Assembly: GCA_032719365.1 (NCBI GenBank)
Contig: CM064870.1
Location: 46,532,194 to 46,596,193, forward strand
Direction: 5' to 3'
DNA from: Prinsepia uniflora
Taxonomy: Eukaryota; Streptophyta; Magnoliopsida; Rosales; Rosaceae
Length of the DNA: 64,000 bases
The notes beneath the pieces are model-generated. The model was not told where the DNA came from. It saw nothing but the letters and a program-made list of their open reading frames with translations, and searched no databases. Both the position numbers and the translations under genes were made by a program. The number at the start of each line of letters is the position of its first letter. The first letter of the stretch is position 1. Below, piece by piece: positions 22,606 to 34,657 of the stretch.

Positions 22606-24371
22606 TGTGGTTGATGTCCAAGTATGTTGTTTCCCAATCTTGTTGGAACTTCGGAATTGCGAGAGGTTGCGATTGAGGTGACGAGGGGAATGCGGATTTT
22701 CCGTATTGGTATTGGGTATTTTGAAGTCATTTTGGGTGACTTCTCAGGTTCTACCAAGGTAACTGATGTTGATGATGTAGATTTTGTCGGTTGCCACTAG
22801 TACACTGGTCGTGTATTGGTTGGTGAACCTGGGATTTGTCTTGGGTCATCAGGCGGAGTTGAGTATATCGAAGTTAGGTGACTGAGATTTCTCATTTTCT
22901 ACTTGGTGGCAGATGATGTTGGATCGTGTCGTTTATGGTCGGGTGACGTAGTGATGGATCTGGATCGTGATTTGATGATCCAGATAGGTGGAGAGTTTAT
23001 CGCTCTTACTTGGATGTTTGAGTGGAGGATGTTAGGGCTGAACTTCTTTTCGAAGTGAATCTCGTATGGTATATTACTCAGTTGAGTAGTTTTCCGATGA
23101 GTTCGGATATGGTCAGCCTTAGAGATGTATTGATGTTGGGATTGGCTTCCCTATGAAGTCAATCGAATGTATTGAGTACGTAACCGATAGGTTCATGATT
23201 TGGTGCGTCTCGGTAGACTTGAACGATATTTCGAGTTTTGGAATCAGATTTCTGGATGACGATTCAGGATTTGATTTTGGAACATGAAAGAGGATTTCTG
23301 GATTTGGGTTTTGGAATCGGATTCTGGGTGACGATTCAGGATTTGATTCTAGAGCTTGACTGTGGATTTTCTTTTTATGGATTTTGGTTCGGAATGGTCA
23401 TTCCTAATGCCGGTTTACGGAATGATGATTTCGGATTCGAATTTGGACATGATTATGGATATGATTTCTAGGTTTGGATTCGGGATTTCTTACGAAATTG
23501 CGGATTCGAATTCAGACTTGGGAATGGTTGTTGAGTTGGAGTTTCGATTTGTCTGATGCTGGATTGGACATATGAACTCCATTATAGAAACGTGATTGGC
23601 TACAACCTAGGTGGTTGTAGGCTGATTGATGGCTAGTTGTATGTACCTTGTATGTTGTTCGAGGTACGATACCGGGCAGACTTGTGGTCCCGGTGACGGT
23701 ATATAGGTTATATTAGTGGTATGTTGGTGAGCATGTTGGTAGACAGATTGGTTCCGATGCCATTGGATTAGTCGATGTCGTGAACTAGACATTGGATATT
23801 GTGCAGTGGATCATGGTATTTCTGATGGGTCAAGTTACACACAGATTGAGTGAAATGCTTTGTGGGTAAGTGTTTACCCATGGTTGAGTGAGTTGGTGGT
23901 TAGTGTAACCACGAGTGAGTATAGTGACAGTTTTCAATTGACGACTGTCAAGTGGTGACAGTTTGTAGGAGGTGCCAGCGTGGATCGTGGTGTGAGGTTT
24001 GATGACTCCCAGTGGGATCAGACGTCAGGATAGTTAGTGGTTGAGCAAGGAACCATCTAGTTGGTTGTGTCATCGAAATGGTAGATTTGACAAGTAGTGT
24101 CAATTCGGAACGTATGACTACTGTCATTCGACAACGTTGAATGTAGTCGATACGACGTGAGTGTTAGTGTACGTCTGGTCACAGACGAGTTTTATGTTGG
24201 CTAGTGGGTGTACTAGTGTACACGTGTTCCAAGGTCGATTATACTTTCCACGAGGTGGATGTGGAACTAGGATAGTTGGAGTTTCGAGAATGAAACTAAT
24301 TAAGGAGAGATGAACGGTTGGACTTAGGTCGGTTGGAATTTCGAGGATGAAATTAATTAAGGAGGGAAGGT
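22606..24371 (+). mobile_element. Plus-strand LARD internal domain, right part
   Basis: Non-coding sequence homologous to the reverse complement of 4466-6300. At 23230-23520 it has GGATTTGATTTTGG-like degenerate repeats matching those at 5265-5500. It ends with a duplicated PPT: TTAAGGAGAGATG near 24300 and TTAAGGAGGGAAGGT before the LTR at 24372. Confidence 0.8.
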
Positions 24372-27300
24372 TGTAACGACCCGTCCCAAATTCCAGGATT
24401 AGATTAGTGACTAATCACGATTAGTGAGGCTAATCTGTGATTAGTTGGGCAAAATTGGATGAACGATGCGAAATGACCGTTTTGCCCCTAGTGTGGGTAA
24501 AACGTTGACTTTTCATTCGAGAGGTCAAATGGACTTTGACCGATGACCGTGACGTAGTTCGTGATGTCACGAGTTCATAGACAAGTGACACGTTCAACTC
24601 CGACGTTCGAGAAGGAAGTTATGACGTTCGGAAGTTTAGGGGCAATTTGGTAATTGTGTTTAAATGGAGTCAAATATTGACTTTTTGACCGGAAGGTCCG
24701 ATGGCCAAGGACTAAGGACCTTTACGTAGATCGGGACGATACGAATCCATAGACAGATGGCACGCTGAAATCGGACTTCGAACGGGAGAGTTATAGGTCA
24801 CGGAAGTTCAATTTCACTATGCACGTACTTCGAGGCGGGGCTGAGTTGGCAAATTCTGATTGGCCAGATATTTTGAGTGGGTCCCATGGATGAGTGACAA
24901 GTGTCACTCATCCCATTGACCCAATCCCCTAAATTGTGGATCTATTTAATTTAATAATATTATTTAATTACTTTTATAATTAATCTTTTCTAACAATCAA
25001 TCCTAACCCTCCATCTAACATAATCTCTCAAATCTACACCATCCATCTAATCCTCACTTCTCTCATCAGCCATCAAGCATCATCTTCATCATCTTCATTT
25101 CTTCTATTTTCTTCATAACCCGAAAACCCCTCCATTTCCATTTTTTTCATTTTCTTCAAACACACAACACCACCACAAACCTCCATCAAGTGTGACCGTG
25201 TGAGAGTGAGGGCAGGACTGGGATGATGAGGAGGACACGACGGCCGGCCATGGTGGCTCACGGCGGCTGGCCACGGCGGAGTGAACCTTGAGGTAAGGAA
25301 ATGTCCAAAATTTCAATTTTCGGTTTTGTTAGTTTTTGTTCGATTCTAAGGATTAGGAATGGTTTCTGGGGACCCTAGGAGACTTGTAGGATTAGTTTCG
25401 AGGCAGAGGACGGCCGGGAATGGCCATGAACGGCGGAGGAAAACACCTTCGCCATAGCCAGGCTTGAAGGCACGGTTTTGGTGATTTTTCCTTCAGTTTT
25501 TAATGTCTAAAAGATTAGAAATAGGATTGGGATCATATTAGGATTAAAAGGAGATGAAATGGACCTAAAATCGGTCCAAAAACCCGAGAAAACCGACGGA
25601 TGAACAGTATCATGAATAGTACAGTGAACAGTGAGCTGAATGTTGAAGACGATGAACAGTATTTTAGACCTTCTAGGGGTGCGTGAGGGCTCATGGGCCA
25701 TAATTTGGGAAAGTGTTCAACACGGGAAATCTTCTATTCGATGTAACGAAGATTTTGGGACTGGTCTCGTGTCAATCGGACATCGTTTCGATAGGTTTCG
25801 AGGTATCGGAAGGTTTAGGAAGGGTTTAAAAATAGTTAAAAGTTCGGGAAAATTACGGGGCTTTAATGGGAGGTTAATTAAGTAGTTAGTAACCTTATAT
25901 TAAAATTTGGACAGGTTTGGGAGTCCCGGTGATGGTGATCGGCTCGGGAGAGCCTATGACACGCAAATCGAGGCGGCAGCTCGGACGGTTTGTGAGTGTA
26001 CCGTGTTTTCTAAATTGGTGCATGCATAAATGTTTATTATATGTTTTAAATACTTGTTTGTGATTCCATGAGTGCATTTGGATGTGTGGTTACGTATAGG
26101 CACGTATTTCGAGGTTTCGGCCTTATACGGTGCCTATACGGGTTTGTATGTCTTTATTGGTCTAAATGAAATGGTTTTGGATTTCCAAAAGGATAAACTC
26201 GGGTATGAGACCCATTTGGTTTTGTCTCGGGCATATGACGCTATTTACGACCTTCGGGTCTAAATCGTTGTCGCGACGGGTGCTATGTGCACGGCGATCA
26301 ACGATACGATGCTCGCCTCCGGATTGAGATGTGTTCCTTCCGGAGATGTCACGATGCACGATTCGGGGTCGGGCAGCCTGGGGAGGCTCGACTTCGGAGT
26401 GCTGACGGTTTAGGATATCGATCGGTGATGAGTGCACCATGATCTTGTGGTGGTCACGTCGGTTGATACGTTCACGACGACATACTAGGATTGAGGGCGG
26501 TCCTGGATGGATGGTTGCACGCATCACTATGATCGGAGTCGTGACTGACCCTTAGATATCGGGCACGGTGCCCAGCTGATGTCATATGTTCGGGAATGAG
26601 ACCCAGTTGTTTTACACTGATGATTTCGAGTCAGGGACCCTTGATGGATTTCCAAGTTCATGACGGTTTACGGGAACCGGCATGAACTCTGGAAAGGTTA
26701 TTGTGGTTCATGACGGTTTATGGGAACCGGCATGAACCTTTGTCAGGTCATTCTGGTTCATGACAGTTTATGAGAACTGGCATGAACCCTGGTTAATGGA
26801 TGTTGTGGATCATGATGGTTCAAGGGAACCGGGCATGAATGCTTATGTTATGTATATATATGTATTCATATACCTTCCTTTACTTCTATTATCTCCTCCG
26901 GGGAGGGTCGTTGGCCTGGGTGGACCCGGAGTAGTCACGGAGCACCGACTGAGTGGAGTTACCCCCCAGTTGGGTTCCTTACTCTCAGGAAGGCTATGAT
27001 TACTATTACCTCGGGTAGGGTCAGTGGTCTGCGGACATTGATCTTGACTTTGAGAAGACTCGGATTGAGACCTGGGTAGCACGCGTGTAGCTTTGGAAAC
27101 CATGACAGGATTGGTTGTGTGAATTATATGTATATGTGATGTATGCTATATATGATATATGATGTGTGTTTACACAGGTTTTTGGCAGTGGCCCGTATAG
27201 TTGGTTTCTTACGATTTGGGCCGAGTCCCTTATGGATTTGGGCAGTGGCCCGTATGGTCGTTTTCATTATGGTTCTTTCAATTTTGGTTTTGGGCTTAGT

Positions 27301-27625
27301 TCCCACATATGGTTTCTTTCGGATAAATGGTTTTTGAATGCATGCATGCTTTTTAGTGAAGGGTACAAATGTCTTCTCGTTAAAATGTTTTTATAAACTC
27401 TTGTTTTGTCCACTCACAGTTTTTAATGTTTTGGCTGCCCTTCAGGTTGACATCGGATGTGGACTGTAGCAGAGACCGAGATATCACATACCTCCTCCGG
27501 ATCCTGGCGTACTCTGATAGCCCGAGAGGGCAAAGGTCGGAAATATCCCTTGTCTGACACTTCGTGTCAGACTGGAGCAGGGTCATCCCGCACTAATCCC
27601 GGGGGGATTGTGATGGGTCCTGTCA
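24372..27625 (+). mobile_element. 3' LTR of the plus-strand LARD (3254 bp)
   Basis: It starts TGTAACGACCCGTCCC after a PPT and ends GGGATTGTGATGGGTCCTGTCA-like. Modules: bZIP palindrome 24549-24570, 26-bp palindrome 24888-24913, TATA-like tract about 24940-24970, changed 12-mer TGTGAGTGTACC near 25991, hairpin repeats 26657-26840, GTCCACTCACAG 27408-27419, and terminal hairpin 27552-27572. It compares closely with the solo LTR at 19566. Confidence 0.9.
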
Positions 27626-28327
27626 CTTTTTCCAATGTAGGTTCCAAGATGAAGTACCACCGTAGTTACCCCGCTTCGGATTCCTCTGACTCGACGCTCC
27701 AGGAAAAGAATACTCATGGCATCGCACACTACCCGAATACTGTGGCCGGGCAGGCAAACTGGCCTCCACTCTCATGGCAGCGTCTGATAGCTCCCTGAAA
27801 GTAGCAAATGAGCCGGCTGTCACAATGGCTCGTATCTCTCCACGAAGTCCCAACTCAAACCGACGACACTTCTCAGCCTCGGTAGCCACAAATACAGGAG
27901 CAAATCGGGACAACATCTGGAATCTCTGCTCATACTCAGCTACTGTCATACTCCCCTATTTCAACTGAAGAAACTCCGCCTCCTTGGCATCTCGGAAAGA
28001 GCGGGGGTAATACTGATCTAAGAACAGTTCCCGAAACATCTCCCACGTCACGGTATGAGCATCCCAACCTGACAACTCCAGTGTATACCACCACTCATAC
28101 ACTGCACCATTTAACAGGAACGTAGCCAATAACACACGGTCCTTTGGAGGACAATGCATCACCCCGAAAATCCGCTCAAGTCGGGTGATCCACCGGTGGG
28201 CTTCCTCTGGGTTTGCCCCACCACTGAACGTCGTAGCCCCTAGACGCTGAGCTCGCTCTATAGAAGCACTCTCTACTTCTCTCGCCGCGTCTTCAGGTCG
28301 TGGATGGGGATCACGTCTCGGAGGCAT
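27626..28327 (-). pseudogene. Chromovirus gag, interrupted and truncated
   Basis: The minus frame starts at ATG 28325-28327 and gives a Ty3/gypsy Gag of the Retrotrans_gag family. Visible features are a basic N-terminus, the WI-RLE-F helix region, a WW pair near residue 78, a YYP segment, and the EYEQRF and F-GLR motifs after the stop. An in-frame TAG (27953-27955) follows the LQLK segment, where a CAG codon is usual, consistent with a single C-to-T change. The frame is cut at 27626 by the plus-strand LARD, before any zinc knuckle. It is not functional as it stands. Confidence 0.88.
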
Positions 28328-28410
28328 GGTTGATCGTCCGCTGAAAGAGGCATAGAGTTAGTAAAATGACCTAAATACGACCGCGTACCAACACAGACCG
28401 ACAAACCTAT

Positions 28411-28422
28411 GCTCTGATACCA
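28411..28422 (-). promoter_or_regulatory. Primer binding site of the chromovirus
   Basis: TGGTATCAGAGC on the minus strand, directly downstream of the LTR end at 28425 and upstream of gag. Confidence 0.9.
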
Positions 28423-28424
28423 AT

Positions 28425-31154
28425 TGTCAAGACCCATCCCAAATATCACCTCGATATCCGGGACAAACCCTACTCCCGCCTGACAATCACACTTAAAGTA
28501 CTAAAATAACCCCAACTAACCATAAGTATAATTATCAGACCATGGATAAAAGGTAATACAACAGTAACACAGAGCATAGTGTTATACAAAACAGGTACAA
28601 AAGTCCTACAAGGCTAATCACGCAACGGAAAACACCGCAAGCTCTATGCCTCTGTCCTTGCCTCAACGTTCACCACTGTGATCTTCACCACGACCTGTTC
28701 GGTAAATTTAAAAACCAGAAAAGTGTGAGTGGACCATTTAAAATGAAAAGTTTTAAAACACTTTAAGAACAAAACAGAATTTCCCCTCCGTTTTAACATA
28801 AAATATGCATGCCTAACAAGTATCAGAAAAACCTCAACAATAACAATATAATAATCATTCTAAAATCGTATTAAAAAAAAAACAAGATCTACTAGTGTCA
28901 AAGTCCGATCAAACCTGCTGGGTTTATCCGAATCTTTAAACTCAAACCAGGCCTCAAATGTAATCTGAGTCTTTAAACTCAAAAGGCCTACGGGGGTAAT
29001 AGCAATATATCCGAGTCTTTAAACTCAATCCGGGCCCGTCCCCCGTCATTTATAATCTGGGTCTTTAAACCCAACCAGATCCAGCAAATCCAATCTAAAC
29101 CATTCATAAACCATTTCTATGTCCATATCCAAACCCGAATCCGAAATCACTGGTCTGACGTCATTCCGGCATCCAGAACCGTCATTCCGGCATCCAGAAC
29201 CGTCATTCCGAACCCAAATCCAGAATTTCACTTTTCAACCTTAAAACCAAATTCCGCTTTCTGAAATTCGATTCTAAAACCGAAAACTTTGATCATTAAT
29301 TCGTGTCTAAAAATCCATTTATAATCAATAGAAAACAAAGATAAATTGAAACCCCGAAATCATGGCATCGAAATCAGAAATAGTGAATGTCTCGTAGAAC
29401 ATGCTAAAACTCATAAATATCTCGAAAAACGTGCAATTATGCAAACCACATATAACATAAGAAATAATCATAAAAACATACGTAAAGTCATAAAACATGT
29501 AAATAAAACAGTTAGGCATGCTCGTTGAAAAAGAAAAAGTCCACTCACAGATCTGAAAGCGTCAATCGCGCTCCGTGCGCTCTTCAACCGTCTCAGGCGT
29601 CTCTCGTCCTGTCAATAGTCACAAAATAGGGTCACATTTACTTCAAATATGCTAATCCTAAGTTTCCCAATTTTTGAGAATTTATACGTAATTTAAATTA
29701 AAACCCTAAACTGTTCGGATCCTCGAACTAACCCGAAACGACATCTGATCAATCTGAAACCTGTCCCAATAGACTCGTTATAACATTTAGACTCAAAACC
29801 ATGTTGGAAGGTTCCTCAGAATCCTCCCCACGCGCCGCCCAAAGTGGCTGCGCGTGGGCTTCACGCGCCTGCTACAGTGTCGTCTTCAACCTCGAGTCAG
29901 CCGGTTCAACTGTACTGAACCAATGTGACCAGTTCTCCTTCATTCCTTGCTCAAATCCAACCCTTTCAATCCCAGAAGTTTCGTCTAATTCTCAGTAACC
30001 ATTTTCCAATCCTAACATCTAAGAATCACGGCCTCTAAGCCGTTGTCTGCAAGCTCAAACCAAAACCCCGAAACCCCTGTTTCGGTTCCCGGCCAACCAG
30101 ACACTCCCCTGTCACGGCATCAACCTTAATCGACTCCTAGGAACCTACTGAGTCTCACACAACTCACAGAAACCATCGACTCAGCCTCAAAAGTCACGAC
30201 TTTTGAAATGACTAAAACGGGAAAAACAGAGGATTTTGGGCTTACCGTCGATTTTACCTCCGCCGTTCGCACCGCCGTGCACCTTGGTGTCCACTGGGTC
30301 TCCCTCAGCCGTCCTAGCTTCCCTTTGAACTTATTTGACTCAACTCGATCGTCTTTGGCTGCACCACAACTCTCGACTTCTCTCTGTTTTTCTAAGTTCT
30401 GCACACCTCACACCCGCACAACCTCACTCTAATTCACTTCAACACGAACACACTCCCACTGAACCTCCTGTGATCACTCACTCAACCTCAATGTCCTTAA
30501 CGACTGGGAATCGATCAACAATCACTCTCCCTGTTTTCTGCAAAATGGACGATTGCACGGGTTTAAGTTTGGACAATTTGTGACCGTGCACATCTATACT
30601 TCTCCTACAAACCTCTAGTGTCAACACACGTGTCCCATTCTCCATGGACATCAGGATAAATATCCAATCCCACAAAACCACTTGGCCTTATCTGATTGGC
30701 CCTAAGGTGAAAAGGCCAAAATGCCCCTAGGTCCAAAAATTACCATTTTACCCTTCAACTTTCCAGACCCATAACTACTCCATCCGACATCCGATAACAG
30801 CGTGCCGCCTGTCATTGTACTCAGGACGTCGAGACCTATCTAACGGTCCTCGGTCTACGTGAAAACCAAAAGTCCAATAAAAAGTCAAAATTTTCCTAAA
30901 ATTACGGTAACGCCCTTAACCTTCCAAACACCATAACTTTTTCTCCGATTGTCCAAATCAGACGTGCCACCTGTCTACGGACTCGTGACGTCCCGAACTA
31001 CGTCACGGTCAATGGTCAACGGTCAACGCTCGTTCAACAAACAAATCAAAAAGTCAACTTTTGTCATACTATTCATAAGGGAAAAATCGTCCTTTATACA
31101 CAAATATCTTATAAAATTACATTTGTACCCTTCTGGAAGGTACAGGTTGTTACA
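28425..31154 (-). mobile_element. Chromovirus LTR (2730 bp) shared by two element copies
   Basis: In the minus reading it starts TGTAACAACCTGTACC and ends GGGATGGGTCTTGACA. It has a PBS and gag downstream but a PPT and a pol 3' end upstream. Modules: bZIP palindrome 30985-31006, GC-rich hairpin 29850-29868, CTGTGAGTGGAC (plus 29539-29550), inverse partner (plus 28733-28744), and repeats around 29150-29215. The shared modules link this pol-bearing family to the LARDs and make it a plausible type of autonomous partner. Confidence 0.87.
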
Positions 31155-31189
31155 ATCTAACCCCCTAAAAAGAATTTCGTCCCTGAAAT
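31155..31189 (-). promoter_or_regulatory. Polypurine tract and preceding hairpin
   Basis: In the minus reading GAATTTCAGGGACGAAATTC is followed by TTTTTAGGGGGTTAGAT and the LTR start. The hairpin-plus-PPT layout is the same as in the LARDs, but here it occurs once. Confidence 0.8.
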
Positions 31190-31351
31190 TCAGTGAAACA
31201 AGTAAGGGTACTGCTCACGCATTAAGGCCTCGGGTTCCCATGTAGCTTCTTCTACCTGATGATTCCTCCACAAGACTTTAACTAGGGAAACCGTCTTCCT
31301 CCGTAAAACTTTATCCTTCCGATCCAAAAACGCTACAGGCTGCTCTTCAAC
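31190..31351 (-). pseudogene. Chromovirus pol 3' end: integrase C-terminal chromodomain
   Basis: About 53 codons in the minus frame ending at TGA 31190-31192. The residues include a Y/L-E-E-P-V segment, L-DRK-KVLRRK, the VLW motif and EEATWE, typical of the chromodomain at the end of chromovirus integrases. Upstream the frame is lost at about 31351, where unrelated sequence starts, so the rest of pol is missing. It lies directly upstream of PPT and LTR, as in a normal 3' end. Confidence 0.87.
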
Positions 31352-33254
31352 GGCTGGTCAACAGTGCAAGGAAGGGCTGGAAGGGTGTTCGGTGGACGCG
31401 CGATGAAGACTTACAAAGGCATTTGGTAAGCGCTGGCCGAATATATTTCTGGGCTGTTATTTTGGATTCGGTAGGTCCCTACCGAATTCTTGAGTGGTTT
31501 TTGGTGGCTTCCTTTCATTCGATCATAACTTCTTCAATATAACTCCGATTGAGGTGATTCTTTCGCCTAAATTCTTGTAATTCCGTACTTAATCTAATTC
31601 TGCACATTTCTCACAAAATAAATTATTTTCTCCTATTGTTTAGTATTTAAAAATTAAAAGATAAGTATAAAAGGGTATAAAATGATGCTTAATTCAAGGC
31701 TTATCAGCCACTTAACAACTATAATGGAAATGGTGTTTAGTGGCTCAACTCGGTCGTTTGATAAGTGAAGTAATAACTAGTTTAAGGTTCAAAGTGTGAC
31801 TAATATGCGAATTTATGGTGCATTTAAACTAATAAGCCTATTTTCTATATACAAAGACTAATGTTGCATAAGCCCCACATGTAACCCCTTATGTGGTGAT
31901 CTTATAAGCTTAATACCCGATGTGACATTGTCTCCAGTCTCCACATGGAGCCCACTATATAGTGGTCCTATTTTAGGAAGAATGTTGAAGAATCTCACAT
32001 CGAATGAATATAAAAATTAAATACAATATTTAATGAATAGTTATACTTCCACACATATGAAGCTCTTTTGTAACAAAACCTTACACATGTTGGTTTGTAC
32101 CAATAACAGTTAAGTCCCTATCAAGGATTAATTGACAAATGTTTTTTAATCAAGGGGTGAATGAGACTATTTTTAGGTTCTTTCTTTTTTAATTGGCTAG
32201 AGGTATTTTGGCTAGACAAACTAATGTAAATTGGATGCTAAAATGCTACTATATTGTCATTTTACTCTTAACGTTAAAGTTCAAAGGGCTCGTTTGTGTA
32301 ATATCTTATTGCATAATATTTTTTCATATTTAAGTTACAAAAATAGTTGTAAACGGATTTGATAACTCATTTTTGAAAAATAAATTTAGAAAATGAAAAT
32401 ACATAATACAATAATTTGTTTACATTTTATGGAACATCAAGTTAATGTTTTCTAAATTTTTGGATACAACTCAAAGAAATATAGAAACAAAATACATAAA
32501 ATACCAAGTGAAAGGCCACCAACAATATTATTATAGTTATCATCACCATCACCATTACTACCACCACTTCACCACCCCACCACTACAACCACCGCCCCTA
32601 CTATATTTCATGAATTTATTACTACGAGTTTATATAAAGAAGCTCATTAGCAGTTTTCTAAATTAATTTTTGAGTATTATTATATGAGAAGTTCAACTTT
32701 ATTGGCTTGTCCTCATTATTTGGTGAATGTAGGTTTTGCGGATTCCCCTTTCAAAATATTTTAGTTAATTGGGTTGGTGAGAGTTTAAAAAGATAATTAA
32801 TAATGAATTAATTAGCCATTACCACCACCACTACCACATTCACCATCACTACCCTATTACATTCATCACTACCTCACCACCATCACAACTGCCACTGCCA
32901 CACCACCCCACCCCACCATTATCACATCAAACGCCACCACATTATTGCCTCCACCATGACCCCATCACACTTGCCAGTGCAGGTCCAAGAGATTAGGGAT
33001 CTAGTGAAAAAAAAATTAAAAGCGCCCTTCTAGTTTATATTACACATAAAATAATATATATATATATATATATGCAAATTCATCTTTCTAGTAAATTCAA
33101 ATAAAAATTTCAAGAATTTGAATACATTAGTTATACATAGATCGAAAATATAGTCGTTTTATAATACTTTTATAAAGAAAATAGAGAAATTTTATCAAAT
33201 ATTAATGTATATATATAGGTGACAGCTTTCTAATTCCATTTAGATAATTGTTTC
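31352..33254. other. AT-rich non-coding spacer with unclassified repeat fragments
   Basis: No gene recognised. The left part (31352-31640) resembles a retrotransposon LTR in composition and contains a 22-bp palindrome at 31466-31487 (ATTCGGTAGG, two bases, CCTACCGAAT). Further right are CAC/ACC-rich low-complexity stretches at about 32534-32600 and 32815-32945 and a TA run at about 33052-33073. Confidence 0.5.
32815..32945. repeat. CAC-rich low-complexity stretch
   Basis: Degenerate ACC/CAC trinucleotide sequence. Similar stretches are at 32534-32600, 38840-38900 and 39265-39320, suggesting one dispersed repeat type. Confidence 0.6.
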
Positions 33255-33785
33255 TATCACGCCCCACCCCTTCTAGTCGAATATTGTTCTCTTTGTGCCC
33301 CGCCACACGTTGGCCCTGTTGGTCCAATCGGCCCACACGCTGGGCCCCTGCCCGCACAGATTTGCACTTGATGGTCCCACCCCCAAAAAGCTTCCTATAG
33401 TATAGAGATTTCCTTCTACCTAACCAGATATTGTCCCCTCTGGGCCCCACTAGTCCAACCGGCCCTACCCACAGGGTTTTGTTCCTGGGAGCCCAAGAAT
33501 CCAACTCCCCCACTTCCAAGAGGCATCCAACTAGATAGAGACGAACCCACACATATAAGGCGTATCCCCTATTTCTCCCTGGGTACATGTGGGATTGCTC
33601 ACCATGCTCCAAGCGTGGGTCTTACAATCCACCCTCATTGGGGCCCAGTGTCGTTGCTAGCACAATCAATTCCGGCTGGGGTTGGGCTCTGATACCAAAT
33701 TGTCACGCCTCGCCCCTTCTAGTCGATTATTGTTTGCTTTGGGCCCCGCCACATGTCGGCCCTGCTGGCCCAACCAGCTCGTTAG
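33255..33785 (-). mobile_element. Cassandra-like TRIM without the 5S module (one full LTR, one truncated)
   Basis: In the minus reading: 5' LTR remnant (33701-33785), PBS TGGTATCAGAGCC (33685-33697), short internal domain (33627-33700) ending in GGGTGGAT, then a 3' LTR (33255-33626) starting TGTAAGACCCACGC. The blocks GGTGAGCAATCCCACAT, CGCCTTATATGTGTGGG, GAGGCCT-like and GAACAAAACC occur in the same order as in the Cassandra LTRs of this window. However, the part holding 5S boxes A and C is absent between the GAGGCCT-like block and the GAACAAAACC block. Confidence 0.75.
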
Positions 33786-34653
33786 TCCAACTAGCATCCC
33801 ATATGTACTACCGGTGGACATGTGGAGTCCAACTCTATCGACACGTGTCAAGTCCAACTCTATCCACGTCTGAGCCTATCCTTGGGAATCCTCGAAGTCC
33901 AACTCCGGAATAACGATCTAATCGCCTGAAGTTGACCCAAACAAAAAACAAAACCATAAAGAAAACCAAAATACATTTTGACATAGGCACTAGCCCAAAA
34001 CATTTACCTCCTGGGCACTAGCCCAAAATCTGGTTTCCAAAATCACCAGTAAAACCTATGTCCAGAAAACCACAACCGAATATCCATATATATACCAAAA
34101 CCCCAAAATTTATCCAAAAATCATATAATATCATATACCCATATAATAGACATCCAAACCATGTCATAAAACCAGGAAAATATGTAAATATGCATGCATC
34201 AGAGTTATGAAAGTAAATGTCCACTCACAGTATCGTCGATCGCCCGAAATCCGAGCTATACACTCATCTGAAGCATCTGGGACGTCCTGACCTATCAAAG
34301 TCACACCCGGGGGTCACCAACAATCTATATAAGTCCATACATGAAACCTCCAAAAATCCCAAAATCGAAAACACATCCCAAATGCGCTTTTCAAGGAGAA
34401 AAATTCCCAAACTACCATCAAAAGACCTCTGATCGATCTAAAATCACCACCATTGGATTCGGGACATCGAAACCTTTTGAAATAGATTGGGTTTACCTTG
34501 AAATTCGAGCCCACGTGACACATGTGCTTGTCAAAGTTCCCACGTGCCTGATCAACGCTGACGTCACCAGCTAACGTCACCTACTGCTGTCAGTAGCTGA
34601 CGTCACCTACTGCCGTCAGTAGCTGACGTCTCCTACTGCCGTCAGTAGCTGAC
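33786..34653 (-). mobile_element. Fragment of a long LTR of the chromovirus/LARD type
   Basis: It contains ATGCATGCATC followed by GTCCACTCACAG (34219-34230), then blocks resembling 2670-2960 of the tandem-array LTR. No LTR ends are seen. The part before about 33915 contains repeated GTCCAACTC words and may still belong to the TRIM. Confidence 0.55.
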
Positions 34654-34657
34654 ATCA
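34555..34657. repeat. 26-bp tandem repeat carrying TGACGTCA
   Basis: About three and a half copies of a 26-bp unit (AGCTGACGTCACCTACTGCC plus GTCAGT). Each unit contains the palindrome TGACGTCA or a one-base variant, plus the inverted pair ACTGCCGTCAGT. It sits where the other LTRs carry the GC-rich hairpin. Confidence 0.8.

Larger units (their letters stand above)
17766..27625 (+). mobile_element. Plus-strand LARD, 5'-truncated at the window by the nested array
   Basis: The order is 5' LTR end (17766-18131), PBS (18135-18146), non-coding internal domain (18132-24371, broken by a solo LTR), PPT, and 3' LTR (24372-27625). Without the solo LTR and one target duplication the internal domain is about 3.2 kb, close to the 3.31 kb of the minus array. 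It matches that array at diverged but clear level, for example 22601-22760 against the reverse of 6140-6300. Its 3' LTR ends exactly within a chromovirus gag reading frame, so it inserted there; CTTTT at 27626-27630 is the expected right target duplication. Confidence 0.88.

Noticed and set aside
33202..33612. 136-codon minus ORF
   Set aside because: It coincides with a TRIM LTR; such LTRs are non-coding and the sister LTR at 34654 does not keep the frame.
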